From: Taxawa tesnikishii (nom. ined.) | Lineage: Eukaryota; Ascomycota; Dothideomycetes; Dothideales | DNA length: 64,000 bases | NCBI GenBank assembly: GCA_030247885.1 | Contig: JAPDRO010000003.1 | Coordinates: 310,001 to 374,000, forward strand | Direction of reading: 5' to 3' | Shown: positions 35,123 through 46,909 of the stretch, piece after piece | Numbering within the stretch: position 1 is the stretch's first letter | Layout of the letters: each line of letters opens with the position of its first letter | The notes under the pieces: generated by a model | Databases searched by the model: none | What the model saw: only the letters and a program-made list of their open reading frames with translations | Told to the model about the DNA's origin: nothing | Translations under genes and position numbers: made by a program

Positions 35123-36221
35123 GCACGAGAATGCATTGTTCACCAACGGACCGATACGGCAAACGGAAAGAGAGAGAGCAAGGTGGCGAGCCCGCTGCCT
35201 TTTCTTCGCCGTCTGCGGCGAACAACCTCTGGGCTAGTCACCTCTGGGGGAAGCAAAGGTCTGTACCCCTTCACGAACGCATGCCCCTGGATGAATAGGT
35301 CGTACGCTCTGTGGCTTGTCTTGATATGCCTGGTCTGTTGCGCGCCACTTCCAATCAAGATATCTCCAGCACAACGCAGTTCTTGGCCCGCCAGTCTACA
35401 TCGTATGCCATTAGGGCGTTGCATACGGGCCCCCAAATAACGTCAAGTGTAGAAGGGGGAACGGATCTCAAGCAACTAGGGCTTCGAGACCCGCGTATGG
35501 TGTCTCAAGTGTCAAAGGGGGTCAGCAGAGAGCGGGCGACGTAATGCTGAAGCCGTTTGAGAATTAGGCAGGCATGGATGAAGACTTTGCTAGAGCACTA
35601 TCCCATTCCAGAGATGCTCGTGACTGGGTATAGTCATCAACACTCGGCCTCATCTGGAATTAATTCGAGTCTTACTGGATTGTTCCGCTTGCGGTCATGA
35701 GTGGACGGGAATTGTATGACTTGGGCACGTTACACGTCCGTTCACGGAGGTGGTGAGAAAAAGAGAAGCAGTAGATAAGCAAGCGAGAAAGACAATAATC
35801 AGTGAAGAATTTCGAGCCATTTGGGTATAGAAAGAAGGGTCGTGTCCCCCAAAGTCCAAAAAGAGAAGGGTACCTGATGAACGCCCCCAAAAATGCAGTC
35901 TTCCCTCCTTTCCTTTCCTTTCCTTCCACGGCTACGTTTGCAACCAAACCACACGCCACATCACAGGCGTAACCAAATCGGACCTCCACTTCCCCCGCTA
36001 CCGAGCCCTCTCTCTCCCTCTCTCCCTCTCTCTCGCGTCTAGGATTCTCCGCAGAGAAGGCGGAGATCCAGCTCCACCCTTCCACGCGCCCCACGAACCC
36101 CGTGCACCCCTCTACTCCCGTGTAAAATCAAACACACACCCACCCCGATCCGCTCATCCTCATCTTAAAAAAAAACTCCAATACACAACCTCTCCCCTCC
36201 ATCACCGGGGCATCACCCCTC
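35123..36221. other. intergenic sequence with pyrimidine tracts
   Basis: 1.1 kb between convergent genes (CFD1 and the F-box gene), so it should hold two 3' ends. Two simple pyrimidine tracts are visible: CCTTT repeats at about 35911..35932 and CTCT repeats at about 36006..36036. No gene is recognised. Confidence 0.5.
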
Positions 36222-38101
36222 TCACCGCCATAGATCATGCCTACTCCCCTTCCTCTGATGACTGCTGCCGGCGGAATGCACGCTCCCCGCCAGACTCGGC
36301 GGCGGCTTCAGCCAACTCATCCTGGTGCCTTGGGTGCCGTTGCTGGCCTGGGTGCCCAGGCTCGCGACGCTGGCGGCGCCCCAGCCGGCGGCGTCGGCGT
36401 GGCCCGCGAACGCGCCGCCCGCGCTCATCGGCCGCGGCGTCTCCTCCTGCGGCACGGCCAGGAAGCCGCCGAAGCCGTTGCCGACGATGATGCTCTTGCG
36501 CGCCTCGCCGCCGAAGCCGCCCTGCGCCCACTGCGGGCCCAGGCCGCGCGAGGCCGAGTAGGCGGACAGCGGGCGGCCGCCGGAGAGGGAGGCGGAGCCG
36601 CGGCGTTGGCCGTTGGGACTGAAGGTCGGCATGATGGAGGTGAAGACCCAGTCGTTCTCGTCGAGGCCCTTTGAGAAGACTTCGAGCGGCTGGTTGAAGC
36701 CGCGCGGAGGGTGCATGCTCGCGGTCGACGCGCGGCTGCCGCCTTCTGCGAACGGCGCGGGTGGTGGCGGAAGCAGGAGGAGCTCTGGGAAGTCGGGGTC
36801 ACGGACGAAGAGTTGGGTCAAGGCGGGGAGCTGGTTGGCGTGCAACGATTGGGCGAGGTAGGCGTAGTACGTTGATGCGGGTTTTGCAGTCCGTGGGCCT
36901 CTTCGCTGTCGGCGATCTCAAAGTGCAGTGTCTTGAGTGATATGGACGTCAGTGGCATGTTCTCGGCCGTACCGAGCGGGAGAGATCGCGAAACCGTCTC
37001 GATGATGGAAAGGGTGTTGAGATTGCTAGCATCCCAGAGGAAGTAAGGAAGCTCCTGGACGAGAACGCCTGTAGCGTTGAAAGCGAGGTTTGCGAGGATG
37101 GCGCGGTTTTGAGGGTGGGAAAGATATGTTCGCATGCCGTTGGCTGTGATGCGAGGCACCCGCTCCAAAGAAAGCGTTTGAAGGGGCGGGAACTCTGGCA
37201 GGGAATGAGCGGACTCGAAGATTGTGTCGTCCAACCATGGAATGTCGGAGATTGTAAGTTCGTGAAGGGTAGGCAAGGAGCCCAGCACCATACGCAGAGT
37301 GCTCGGTTCCACAGCGATGCCTGATAATTCCAATATCTCAAGCGATTGCCAATATCTCTTTGTGAGTATCTCCATCGATTGCTCTGACCCTGCCTTGTAG
37401 CTCATCTTCCTGATGTCCGGACACCGTGCCAGCAGCTCGCCAAATAACGTGTTGCAGCTCGGGTCTCCTGTGAAGACGCCGTCCGGTAGGTCGACATAGC
37501 GTAGGTTCGGGAGGACGGAGACTGTGCGGGCAAGGTCCTGCTTGGAGGTCTCGCGTGTCATGTATGGCAGCTTGAGGAGCTGTACACGTGTGGCCAGAGC
37601 CTGGTTGTCGCGTACGGTGCGGCAGAAGAGGGAGAGGCGGATCGCAGGGACGTCGCCAGCTTCGATGGTCTTCTTGAAGGCGGATTTCCGCGAACGCTTC
37701 TCGGCAAGGATCTCCTCCAGTTCGCAGTAGTGGACAGCATCGATTCGGACGCTGCTGTATCTGCATGTCTATATCAGTGCTGGTGTCAGTGGAGTGGGGT
37801 GGTGGAGGCCTCACAGAAGGTCCTGGGCCGGGTTGTACCATTTCCTGCATACTCTGGCGCAGTTTGCGAGGTCACGAAGATCACAGAGCATGCATCCCTC
37901 GCCCCCTGAGCGCTCACTGGGTTCGTATGACTCGTCCCGGACGTGGGGGCAGATGTATGTGAAGATGTTCGAGAGTACATTATCCGGCAGATTGGCAGTG
38001 AAATCGCGCCCATAACGTGCCTGGTTCTGCATGCGCTTTGGAGAAGAGGTAGGACTATCCTTCAGACGCGATTTGGAGCGGAAGTGCTTGAGGAAACCCA
38101 T
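36222..38101 (-). CDS. F-box and leucine-rich-repeat-like protein
   Basis: Probable substrate adaptor of an SCF ubiquitin ligase. Exons 37815..38101 and 36222..37760; the 54-nt intron splits the codon after PAQDL. The F-box is ANLPDNVLSNIFTYICPHV.. with LANCARVCRKWYN (residues about 36-92). The middle has leucine-rich repeats of the F-box type: VLPNLRYVDLPDG, RYWQSLEILELSGIAV, SLPTLHELTISDIPWL, PPLQTLSLERVPRIT. The C-terminal 200 residues are Ser/Gly/Pro-rich and disordered, with higher GC. The frame changes at the TTTT run 36884..36887: one extra base gives LQKPASTYYAYLAQSLHANQ, joining the repeats to the tail. Corrected product 608 aa. The substrate is unknown. Confidence 0.83.
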
Positions 38102-38759
38102 GTTCAGAGCGAGAGGGCGTGTTGGGTAGTATGAGACTGCGGAGAGAGTAACGGTTGTTTGCTGGAGCCAAGGATGGTGTAGGTGTAGGTGTAGGTGTAG
38201 GTGTAGGTGTAGGTGTAGGTGTAGGTGTCGTGTCGACGTGAGGGCGCCCTGTGGTTGTTCGTGAGTGGTGTAGAGGGCCCGTGTGCTGCCCTGCGGTTAT
38301 TGCACTGCTCTAGGGTGAGGATGGTGCTTACACACACTCACACACACAGACGAGGGAGTAATTAAGTGGAAGGAGAGTCAGGAATTGATGAAACACGAAC
38401 CTCCTGAATACGGCTAGGATCAGCATCAGCACAAGGGTCTCGGCTATCACACCCCGCGTCCCGCAAGCGTCTTAGAATCAGGGACAAGCCGAACCTTAAC
38501 AGAGACAAGCCTCACTCAAGACAGGAAACCTCCGTCAAGACAGGAAAACCTCCCGTCGCGAAACGTGTGCATGTGAGGGCGATTTTCAGTGACTTACTTA
38601 TCACGATGCAGATCCGCATCCACACCATCGAGCCATACTACTGGTACAGATCTCTCCCACACCGGAACGCCTGACCCGCAAAACCGTGCCGACACTCCCG
38701 TTCCCCAACTCCACGCAATGCTCCAAGAACTCACTCAAGCCACAACGCCGACAATCCGT
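38102..38759. other. intergenic sequence with microsatellite
   Basis: 658 bp between the F-box gene start and the 3' end of the DUF3405 gene. It carries the hexanucleotide repeat at 38176..38228 and a short CA-rich stretch at about 38331..38350. No gene recognised. Confidence 0.5.
38176..38228. repeat. GTGTAG hexanucleotide microsatellite, about nine units
   Basis: Almost perfect tandem GTGTAG units about 75 to 130 bp upstream of the F-box gene start codon. It is not the fungal telomere repeat TTAGGG, and the flanks are ordinary gene DNA, so I read it as a promoter or 5'-UTR microsatellite. Confidence 0.92.
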
Positions 38760-41313
38760 CTACTTCGGATCCTCAGTCTCCTTGGTCTGCTTGACCGGAT
38801 GCAGCAGCATTCCGGGCAGACACATCCTACCGTGACCGCCCACGTCCCCCACACCCTTGACCTTCACCGTCTGCTCCTCGAAACCCTTGCCGCCCAACGA
38901 CCCCAATCCGTCCTCTGCCTTCCAACCAAGCCAACGCCTGTACAGCACATCCGGAAACACGCTCCGATAGTACCAGCTCCATCCCTTAAAGTTGGCCTCC
39001 CTGTCGCGGTTGTAAGGGCTATCCTTCTGCTGACCCCACTGCGCCGGCACTCCGCCATCCGCGTTGAAGACGGCATCAAGGTACCAAGCAGGCCACTTCC
39101 TGTCCGTCCAGATCGGGTGCGGCGCATAGACTGCCTTGAGTCCGTGGTGCAGCGCCACCGTCGCGGGAAACATGTCTGCCTGCATGTTGCGGCCCGCAAG
39201 ATTCTCCGTGTGCATGGCGTGCAACATCTTCTTGCTGAAGCGCGCCACCCCGTTGATGAAGGCACGGCGGGGGATATTTGCAAAGTCTGCATGGGTGAAG
39301 TTCTCAGCTTTGGGGTCTTCTTTCGTGAACTGAGGCCGCACGCCGTTGAGGAAATTCCAGATCATGTTCCTGTGCGACCACTCGGTGTTTGTGGGATCCC
39401 AGATCGGCTGCAGCGTGATGAGATCTGCCTCTTCACCAACGCCCCAGACAAAGTCGTCTTCGCGTTCCGGGCGAGGCGGTTTAGATCCGAGGGGAATCTG
39501 CGTTACGGCATAGGGTTGGGGGCCCCATACTGTAGTCATGTTGCCGGCTTTCGTGGCCGTAGCAATGACCGCGTCGGTATCGTTGAGGAATTGCGAGTAG
39601 CTGCCGTGCAGAGCAGGAATGTAGAAGCGCGAGTTGCGCTCCCACAGATTCTTACGCGGCATCTTCTTCGCAAACGCCGCGATTTTCTCCAAGAAATGGT
39701 AGTGATTGCCTGTATACCTTGCGTCCGCCTCCCAGTTCCAGACGTAGTCGAACTGGGGGTGTGTCTTGGAGAACCACTGCAACACCATGAACTGCGACCA
39801 GTATACATCCCAGTCGTGTATCTGCGGATACCAATGCTCCAGGACTGCTTCCGTCCAGAGTATGGTCATGTCACGCAGTTCTTGGGGCACGACACGTTTC
39901 AAAACGTCCTGGTAGACCTGTTGGTTGTTGTAGATATCCACGTTCCTTTCCTTGACTTGAATGAGCAGGTACACTTGGTACTCACCTCCCGACAGCAGCG
40001 AGAGTTCAGTGACGAGTGCACGGATGTTTTGGAGATCATTGTCGTTGTACGTGTATCCTTCCCACGCACGGATCAACACAGCGGTGCGTGGGTGGTACTT
40101 CTGTCCCTGGACACCGTTCTCGGACCATTCCAACTTTTCCGCTGTGCCCGGTTCCTTCGGCAGCAGGTAAATTGGCTTGGTGTTCATGGCTCTGCGAGCA
40201 TCAGGCCCAAAGCGGTCCTTGTTCCTCTCCAGGCATTGGTCTTGTAGTTCTCCCCAGTAGATAGCGCTCCAGTCCACCGGCTGCGATGGCCTGTGCAATT
40301 CCCCTGCGATCTCGCCCTGTCCGGTCTTGCCCAAGCCGTACGGTCCGTACCGATGTATCCTATCAAAGCAGACGTCCTCATTCAATCCCAAAACGCTGGC
40401 ATCGTTCAATGTCACCTGGGGAAACCCTTCCGGCAGTCTGCGATATGCCAAGACCATGTCATCCGGGCTGTCGTCCAGAGGCAGTCCCCTTGGACCCATG
40501 CAGGGTTCATATCGGCCCCTCCAACCCTCTTTCCATCCTGCGCTGTTGTACTTCGGGTACGGAAGGTATATTTCGGCGGTGGTGTTCTGTTTCTGCAGTC
40601 TACCAACGCCGTTTTTGGTGAAAAAGTCTCATCGTGGTCAAGACCCTCCCAACGGTTCGGGTCATAGTCCTTGTTCTCGTATGCATCCCATGGGGGCCAG
40701 TGGCCGGACGTGCTGGGAGGTGTCCACTGAATGAATTCTTTGATCTTCCTCTGGATCTCCTCATATGAAGGATGAGCTATCGATGCGACGACTGGGGTCG
40801 ATGTGTTTGCCGGCGCCACGAAGCCAGCGGGGAAGGCTGGACAGTCTTCTGAGAAGGTGAAGGCGAGTGGATATCGGAGGATGCAAAAGCGGTGGTAGGA
40901 GTGCTTGCAGCCGTATGTTGCTGCTCCAACCCAGCATTGTGTTCTTCCTCTGCCGCATGACTTTGCTCCTCGACTGCTTTATGCTGCTCGTGTGCTTCAT
41001 GCTGCTCGTGCGCTTCCTTATTCTGTTCCTCTGCTGGCTTGTACTGCCCCTTAATCGCGTTGTGTTGCTCTTGGACTGCATCTCCTGGGTATACAGGATC
41101 GTCGCCGTCTATGTCTTGTTCCTCAGGATGGTAGTCGTGCCAGTCGGGTATTGGCTTCTCAGGCTGATGAGAATCTGGGACTGCTGGGTGAAAATCATAT
41201 TTGGGAAGGTAGTTCGAGTATTGCGAGTTCCGAATCAAAACGAGAATGGCGAAGAAGACGAAGATGGCGAGTATCGCCAGCCTTCGCGGCGTAGTAAAAC
41301 CGGAAATCAGCAT
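38760..41313 (-). CDS. DUF3405-family type II membrane protein, putative glycosyltransferase
   Basis: The start is the ATG at 41313. A single N-terminal membrane anchor (LAILAIFVFFAILVLI, residues about 12-27) follows a short basic tail, typical of Golgi enzymes. A luminal stem rich in Glu, Gln and His follows (residues about 50-140). The large C-terminal domain matches the DUF3405 family as I know it: AVLIRAWEGYTY, DVYWSQFMVLQWFS, FDYVWNWEADARYTGNHYHF, DFVWGVGEEADLITLQPIWDP, PHPIWTDRKWP. The function of the family is not established; glycosyl transfer is inferred from the anchor and the acidic WEAD motif. Two frame changes: near 40850..40880 in the stem, and in the T-run at 40621..40625, where one extra base gives DETFFTKNGVGRLQKQNT. 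Corrected product 851 aa. Confidence 0.82.
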
Positions 41314-41983
41314 TGTGGAAGGAGAGAAAGAAATTCGATGATAGATAAGGACCTAATACACTACTTCAGGAACCATACATGAGTGGGGAGCGCAAGGCAT
41401 TGTGCCTAGGAGAGCGGCAATCACTTCGACTCTACAAAACCTGGAAGTGATGGTTGGCGTCCATCCCGCGTCGTCCAAGCTCGCGCGTTTCAACAGTCAG
41501 GGAAGTAAACCCGCCGAAACGGCCAGACGGGCCAGTCGCAGAGCCTCAAAGCTTGGCTTATGTCACCCCATTATAGAACCCTCCGTTGCACACAGCGTGC
41601 TTCTTCCTGTACAGCAGCGAATTCAACTCATCTCTCTTTCCCCCTTTTTGTCGTTACCATTGCACAGGCGCAAGCTGTATGTCATCGTCCTCATACAACG
41701 GGTTAAGCGAAGACAGTCGCGCATATGTTGGGCGTGACGAGAGGCCCTGTCTTCGCGACTTTCCATCACGATCGATATCACTGGTGGCCGCACTCATTGT
41801 CTCAGACAAGAAGGAATGGGGATTTTTACTTCGATAAACGAGTGCGGACGCGAGTTTCAAGTAGCCTATGGAATTTCAGCCTTGTCAAGATCCTAAAAGC
41901 CAAGAATACCTGGCCCCGCGCAACTACATATTGTGGCTTGCCGCATCGCACTAAGAGGTCATGATAGAGTCACCCAACCACAA
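41314..41983. other. intergenic sequence
   Basis: 670 bp between the DUF3405 start and the corrected RRN5 stop. No gene recognised. It should include the DUF3405 promoter. Confidence 0.45.
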
Positions 41984-44090
41984 TCACTGCTGACTCCCAT
42001 CCGTGTCAGCCGTGGCTTCATCCTCGCTCATATCCGCTGAGGCAGATGCAGCAGAATGAATGCTTTCATCTTCATCAATATCCGACGATGAAGACGCCGC
42101 TCCCTCCTCTCTATCCACAACATCCTCATCATGGTAAACAACCTCAAACCCCTCTCGCTCTGTCCTCCATCCCCATCCCCATCCCCATCTCCGTCCTCAC
42201 GCTCTCTGATCAGCTGGTACGCCACTCTTCTCCTCTTCCTCGCCAATGCTCCCCGTTCACCCACTCTCCTAAACTCCCCTGCCGCAACAGGCTCATCGAA
42301 CTTCTCCCACGGCGCCCGGTATTCAACTCTATCCCGCCAGTCCTGCAATTCGACGTGTTTCCTGCGCTTCCGGATTGGCATTCGTGGCAGTTCGGTTTCT
42401 TCGACCTTGAGGTGAGTGGGTGGCTCACGGCCGACAATGGACCATAAACGTCGCTCCTCGATGCCGCTGACCTGGGCGTCGAAAGCTTCGGTGTAGAGCT
42501 CCTCTTGCTGTTCCCGCTTTCGAGGGTCCTTCATACGGGGTGTTTGTGGTGTGCTGTGCTTGAGGCACCGACGTCGGTTTCGTAGTCGGTCGTATCGGGG
42601 TGGTAGTCGAATTCCGAGGCCACATCAATAGGTCTAGGGTCTGTGGATTGGTTCGCTTCCCGTTCTTCAGCGTTTTCGTCATCGGAATCATCGCCAGAGT
42701 AGGAGGCTTCGGTCCATAGATCCGGATCGTCATAGTATTCCACCAAGTCAACGTCTTCCTCCACAGTGGGGATCACGTCCTCGGAGGGATCTGGTTGACT
42801 CGTTGCTATGCCGAGCTCGGCCTCCACCTCATCGTAGGTCAGGCGTACCCCTAGTCTGTGGCGTTCCGACTTGTTGCCCCTATAACTTCTCATGTCCGTG
42901 TACACGTCCCACTTGTTCCTGCGGGCTGCAGTGGCCCAAAATTCCTTTGTATTGGATTTCAGACCCAGTATGTCAACTGCTGTACGAACGTCCGCAGGAC
43001 GTACTGCAGGCTTGAGGTCTCCTAAATGCTCCCGAGCACGCATTCTGGAGTGGAACTGAAAGATGCTTGCCTGGATGAGCCGGCGCGTCAGGCTTATGGC
43101 AAGATTATGAAAGTCCTCGAACGCTGTGCGGTAGATTGATGGGCCTTGGTCGATGTCTTCAATTAGTGACATCCAGCCCTCCTTGAGCCCTGGACCTTTG
43201 CCCATGAACAGCTGCGACAACCGTAGCCAGATGGGTAGGCGGAGCAGATTTGCTGCAGGAACGGGCAGCTCAGCATCCTGTAGCACACCCTCGTCTTGCG
43301 TGGTCGGACCCTCATCTCCGACATCTTCGTTTTCAACCTTGTGCTCCTGTTGCCTAACCTCACCATCACTGACATCTTGAACCTTGCCCTTCTCCACCTT
43401 CATCTTGGCACCTATTTCGGCAGCAATCTCCTCATTGAGCAACCAGTAACTTCCGTGCTTCTTTTCTTCCCGGTTCACCTCTGCCTTTTCGACCTGCCAC
43501 GACAGGGCTTCCGCAGCGAGGTTTAGCACAATTTCACACTCGCTGGAGATCTCAGCAGCAGCCGGTATATCCGCGGATGCGAAGTCGTGATGAGTTCCGG
43601 TAAAGTTGTCTTGAACAACCCCTTCCTGAAGCAGGAGCATATAATCACGGACCTCCATCTCTGTCTTGGTCTCAATGGCCGAAGCAATTCCACGGATATT
43701 GTCCTTTCCCAGAATAGCCAATTTTTGGAAGAAAACTTCCTTCTCCGTGGAAGTCCAAGAGCTGAGTCCGATAGTAGATGACGGCTCCATCTGAGCAGGA
43801 TCCGGTGGCACTTGCCCACTTGCTTCCAGGATGGTTTCATTGAGAAGTTCCCGATATGGATTGCTGTAATGGCCGGACAGACGCAGCCTCTTGCTTCTAA
43901 GTCTGATTTCTTTCTCTTTGGCTTTTCGTAAATTCTGAGCCCTGACACTCAGCTCCTGGAGTTCAACATTGCCACTTTCGAGCTCCGAGTCTTGCGCTTC
44001 GGATGCGGTTGAGGCTTCATCTTCTTGATCCAGATGTCGCTCCGTGGAAGACTCCCTGTAGACAGAGCCATCGTCCGATTCTTCATTCAT
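41984..44090 (-). CDS. RRN5: RNA polymerase I upstream activation factor subunit Rrn5-like
   Basis: In yeast, Rrn5 is a SANT/Myb-type subunit of the UAF complex that recruits RNA polymerase I to the rDNA promoter. The N-terminus is acidic. The Myb-like domain is near residues 105-165: SSWTSTEKEVFFQKLAILGK, DNIRGIASAIETKTEMEVRDYM. A helical middle and a long acidic C-terminus follow. Two frame changes, in the GGGG run 42537..42540 and the CCCC run 42149..42152. One extra base at each reads on through KDPRKREQQEELYTEAFDAQ and a (Asp-Gly)n repeat to an acidic Ser-rich tail ending at the stop 41984..41986, so the gene is longer than uncorrected reading suggests (about 702 aa). It shares a 279-bp divergent promoter with IMP2. 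Confidence 0.82.
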
Positions 44091-44369
44091 CCCATGCTGT
44101 AGTGCCGTAACAGCGTCCCACCCCTTCTATGTACACATCCTGTGGAGTTGCCCGAGTACAGAAAGAAGTGAGGCGGAGAAAAATAAGAGAAGTCGGGAAA
44201 GTCTGGCCGAGCAGAACGGAGGTCTTGGCATGCTCTTCCGCGGACGGTCTCCTACCTACGACTGCCATACTATTGCTTAGAGCCTATTTGTAAGCGGATA
44301 CCACTCGCGGTTCATCAAGAACAAACACTGCAGGCATGTCACAATAACCGAAACAGGGGATATTCCACC

Positions 44370-45080
44370 ATGTCCACCCTCTTCTCCCGCCTAGGCACGA
44401 AGGCACGCGTGTTCGCCGTGACCGTATTCTGGACCGCTTCGATTACCATCTTCGTGAACGACAACCTCTTCGAGATTAATGGCGTTAGAGGCCCATCGAT
44501 GAATCCCACTCTTTCTCCGGAGTGGCACGAGACTCGGAGAAAGGACTATGTGCTTTGCACCAAACAATCACCAACACGGAACTTGCGCCGCGGGGATGTA
44601 GTCTCATTCTGGAATCCCTCTGAGCCGCGGAGCCTCAATATCAAAAGGGTGGTTGGACTCGAGGGGGATTTTGTGACACTGGATGCAAGGCGGAGACCAA
44701 AGAACAACAAGCACGGTGGAGGAGTCGACAGTGGGGAGAGCTGGGACATGTTGAGTGAGGTAAATGGAGGGGTTTCGGAGAGGACAGGCAAAAGAGTAGT
44801 CAAGGTGCCGTTCGGACATGTTTGGGTGGAAGGAGACAATTGGAGGGAAAGCGTCGACAGCAATTCTGTTGGCCCGGTATGTCTGAAAGAGGAAATACAG
44901 TGGCCCAGAGGACCTGACAGTTTTTGTGTTGCAGGTATCGAAGAGCTTGATCGCAGGAAAAGCAGTCCGTGTTATGTGGCCCCCTCCAGGTTTTGGAGCA
45001 AGCCGTGGGAGAAGTTTGAGGGAAGAACAAGGGTGAAAGAGGGCAAGAAACTCGTGCCCGTAGCATGGCAGGATCTGTGA
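44370..45080 (+). CDS. IMP2: mitochondrial inner membrane protease subunit 2 (Imp2)
   Basis: S26-family serine peptidase that removes sorting signals on the outer face of the inner membrane. The start is the ATG at 44370. An N-terminal hydrophobic segment (VFAVTVFWTASITIFV) is followed by the catalytic Ser block NGVRGPSMNPTLSP and the catalytic Lys block LNIKRVVGLEGD. The substrate-groove motif is FGHVWVEGDNWRESVDSNSVGP. A 58-nt GTATGT..GCAG intron (44877..44934) separates GP from VSKSLIAGKAVRVMWPPSRF. The frame needs one extra C in the run 44980..44984 to read WPPSRFWSKPWEKFEG; the unspliced frame happens to rejoin the same ending. Corrected product 217 aa. The region between the Lys block and FGHVWVEGD is longer than in yeast. 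Convergent with the next gene; stops about 30 bp apart. Confidence 0.9.
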   Translation: MSTLFSRLGTKARVFAVTVFWTASITIFVNDNLFEINGVRGPSMNPTLSPEWHETRRKDYVLCTKQSPTRNLRRGDVVSFWNPSEPRSLNIKRVVGLEGDFVTLDARRRPKNNKHGGGVDSGESWDMLSEVNGGVSERTGKRVVKVPFGHVWVEGDNWRESVDSNSVGPVCLKEEIQWPRGPDSFCVAGIEELDRRKSSPCYVAPSRFWSKPWEKFEGRTRVKEGKKLVPVAWQDL

Positions 45081-45112
45081 ACGCTCAATCATGGCATTTG
45101 GTAAGTTACAAA

Positions 45113-46341
45113 TCATTGCTTGCCCAACACCTTTACAATCTCTTTGCAGACAGCCTCCGTCACTTCTTTGGTGTTGTTGTTCCCTGCTAAGTCCTTCGTC
45201 TTAACGCCAGCCGCCGTCACATTCTCAATCGCTGTCATGAGGCCATCGGCCACTTTGTCGAGCTCACCCTGTCCTACCCACCTGACCATCTCCGCCGCAC
45301 TCCAGAAAGCTCCGACCGGATTTGCGATACCCTTGCCTGCAATGTCCGGAGCACTGCCATGGATGGGCTTTTTCAATATCAGCACAGGCCCAATGGAAGA
45401 TGAGGGGTTCTTGTTTCTCACCTCGAACATGCTAGGGTACTTGCGGGTCGGATCAAGATTACTGCTGGGGGCAATACCAATACTTCCACTCAACGCAGCC
45501 GCAAGGTCGCTCAAGATATCAGCATGAAGGTTCGTCGCGACGATTGTATCCATGGACTTCGGGTTGTTCACCATTCGAACCGTCATGGCATCCACCAGCA
45601 TCTTGTCCCACTCCACATCCGGGTATTCCTTGGCGATCTCATGGAAGACTTTGTCCCACAACACCATTCCGTGCCTCTGCGCATTACTCTTGGTCACCAT
45701 TGTCAGCTTCTTGCGCGGCCGTGACTTGGCCGTCTCGAATGCAAAGCGCATGATGCGCTCAATGCCGACACGCGTGAAGATGGCGAGCTCGGTCGCGATG
45801 GCGTTGGAAAAGTTCTCGTGCGTCGTACCACCTTGTCCAGCGTACTCGCCTTCGGAGTTCTCACGAATGATGACCCAGTCAAGATCTTCGGGGTTCTTCG
45901 CGCATGAGATAAGAGGGGAGGAAGTTCCCTTCAAGATGCGTGTGGGTCGCACGTTGACGTATTGATTGTTGTCTTTACGGATCGGCAGGATGAGACTCCA
46001 GAGGGAGATGTGATCGGGAACATCTGTACATAGAAGTCAGCTCTCGCGCATGCTGGTCGAGAGGTGGCAGACACCATACCAGGCCAGCCGACGGCGCCGA
46101 AGTAGATAGCATCGTGCTTCTGGAGTTGCTGCATGCCATCAGGCGGCATGTACCATCCTCTCTCCAAGTAGTTCTTGCTGCTCCAGTCGAAGTTGGTCCA
46201 CTCAAACTTGAACGTGCCGTCAACTTCGGCCAGCTTGTCTAGCACTTGAACGGCTGCCTCCGTGATCTCAGTACCGATGCCATCGCCGGGGATGGATGCG
46301 ATCTTGTAGAGACGCTCGACGCTGCGAATGTGGTTTGGCAT
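45113..46341 (-). CDS. tartrate/D-malate dehydrogenase-like decarboxylating dehydrogenase
   Basis: NAD-dependent beta-decarboxylating dehydrogenase of the isocitrate/isopropylmalate family. Exons 46080..46341, 45422..46023, 45113..45367; product 372 aa. The start YKIASIPGDGIGTEI is the family N-terminal motif. DVPDHISLWSLILPIRKDNN and RENSEGEYAGQGG are typical of tartrate dehydrogenases rather than Leu2 (inference). The metal and substrate site is seen in MTVRMVNNPKSMD and NLHADILSDLAAALSGSIG. SAPDIAGKGIANPVGAFWSA follows. The 54-nt second intron is in frame, so unspliced reading adds 18 residues before PIHGSAPD. No frame break. The exact substrate (tartrate, D-malate, isopropylmalate analogue) cannot be settled here. 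Confidence 0.87.
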
Positions 46342-46909
46342 GATGACCTAGGTGTGCCGCTGAGGTATACGACCAATTGTGTGAGAAGAGACGAATGTAC
46401 GCAAAAAGGAAAGATCAGGCCTTCTTATGTAGCTCTGTTTGTTTCCGTAGCTGCCCCTCGGTGATGATTCGATCGGCGCCGTGCGGCGCATCCCCGCTGG
46501 GGAAAGCTACCATGGAGTATCATGCCCCGATACCGGTATGATCGTGAGCAGGGCAAACGCGAAGCGGCTCAGAAGTGACTCGAGACGGGAACTAGATGGT
46601 CCCGGCAAGAGCTCGTGCTGCCACATACCCGCTTTGTTCCCACTGAAGACGAGACTGGATTCGTACATGAGGCTCTCAGGCTTCCGTTCATTGAAGCGAG
46701 TAATCCACGTCGACCTCGGCATGCTTGTCTGCCCTGCCCCTCCATTCAAGAGCTTGTGCACGCATGCCCCCACACTGTCGTGCGGGATGATCCGAACCAG
46801 GGTCCAGGCATGACAAGGGTCTCGCTCTCCTGGCCGCTTCATCCCCCATAACAATTTCAGAAACAACTTCATTTGCTCTATCTGACCTTTGAAAAACTGG
46901 GTTGTAACC
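46342..46909. promoter_or_regulatory. divergent dehydrogenase/GLTP intergenic region
   Basis: 568 bp between two divergent start codons. It holds both promoters. No internal gene is recognised and no specific factor site is claimed. Confidence 0.45.

Noticed and set aside
38176-38228. Interstitial telomere repeat.
   Set aside because: The unit is GTGTAG, not TTAGGG or CCCTAA, and the surrounding genes are ordinary core genes.
38589-40247. Long open frame (552 codons) on the plus strand.
   Set aside because: It is antisense to the DUF3405 gene, whose own frame holds the conserved motifs. Codon-bias mirror effects make such shadows common.
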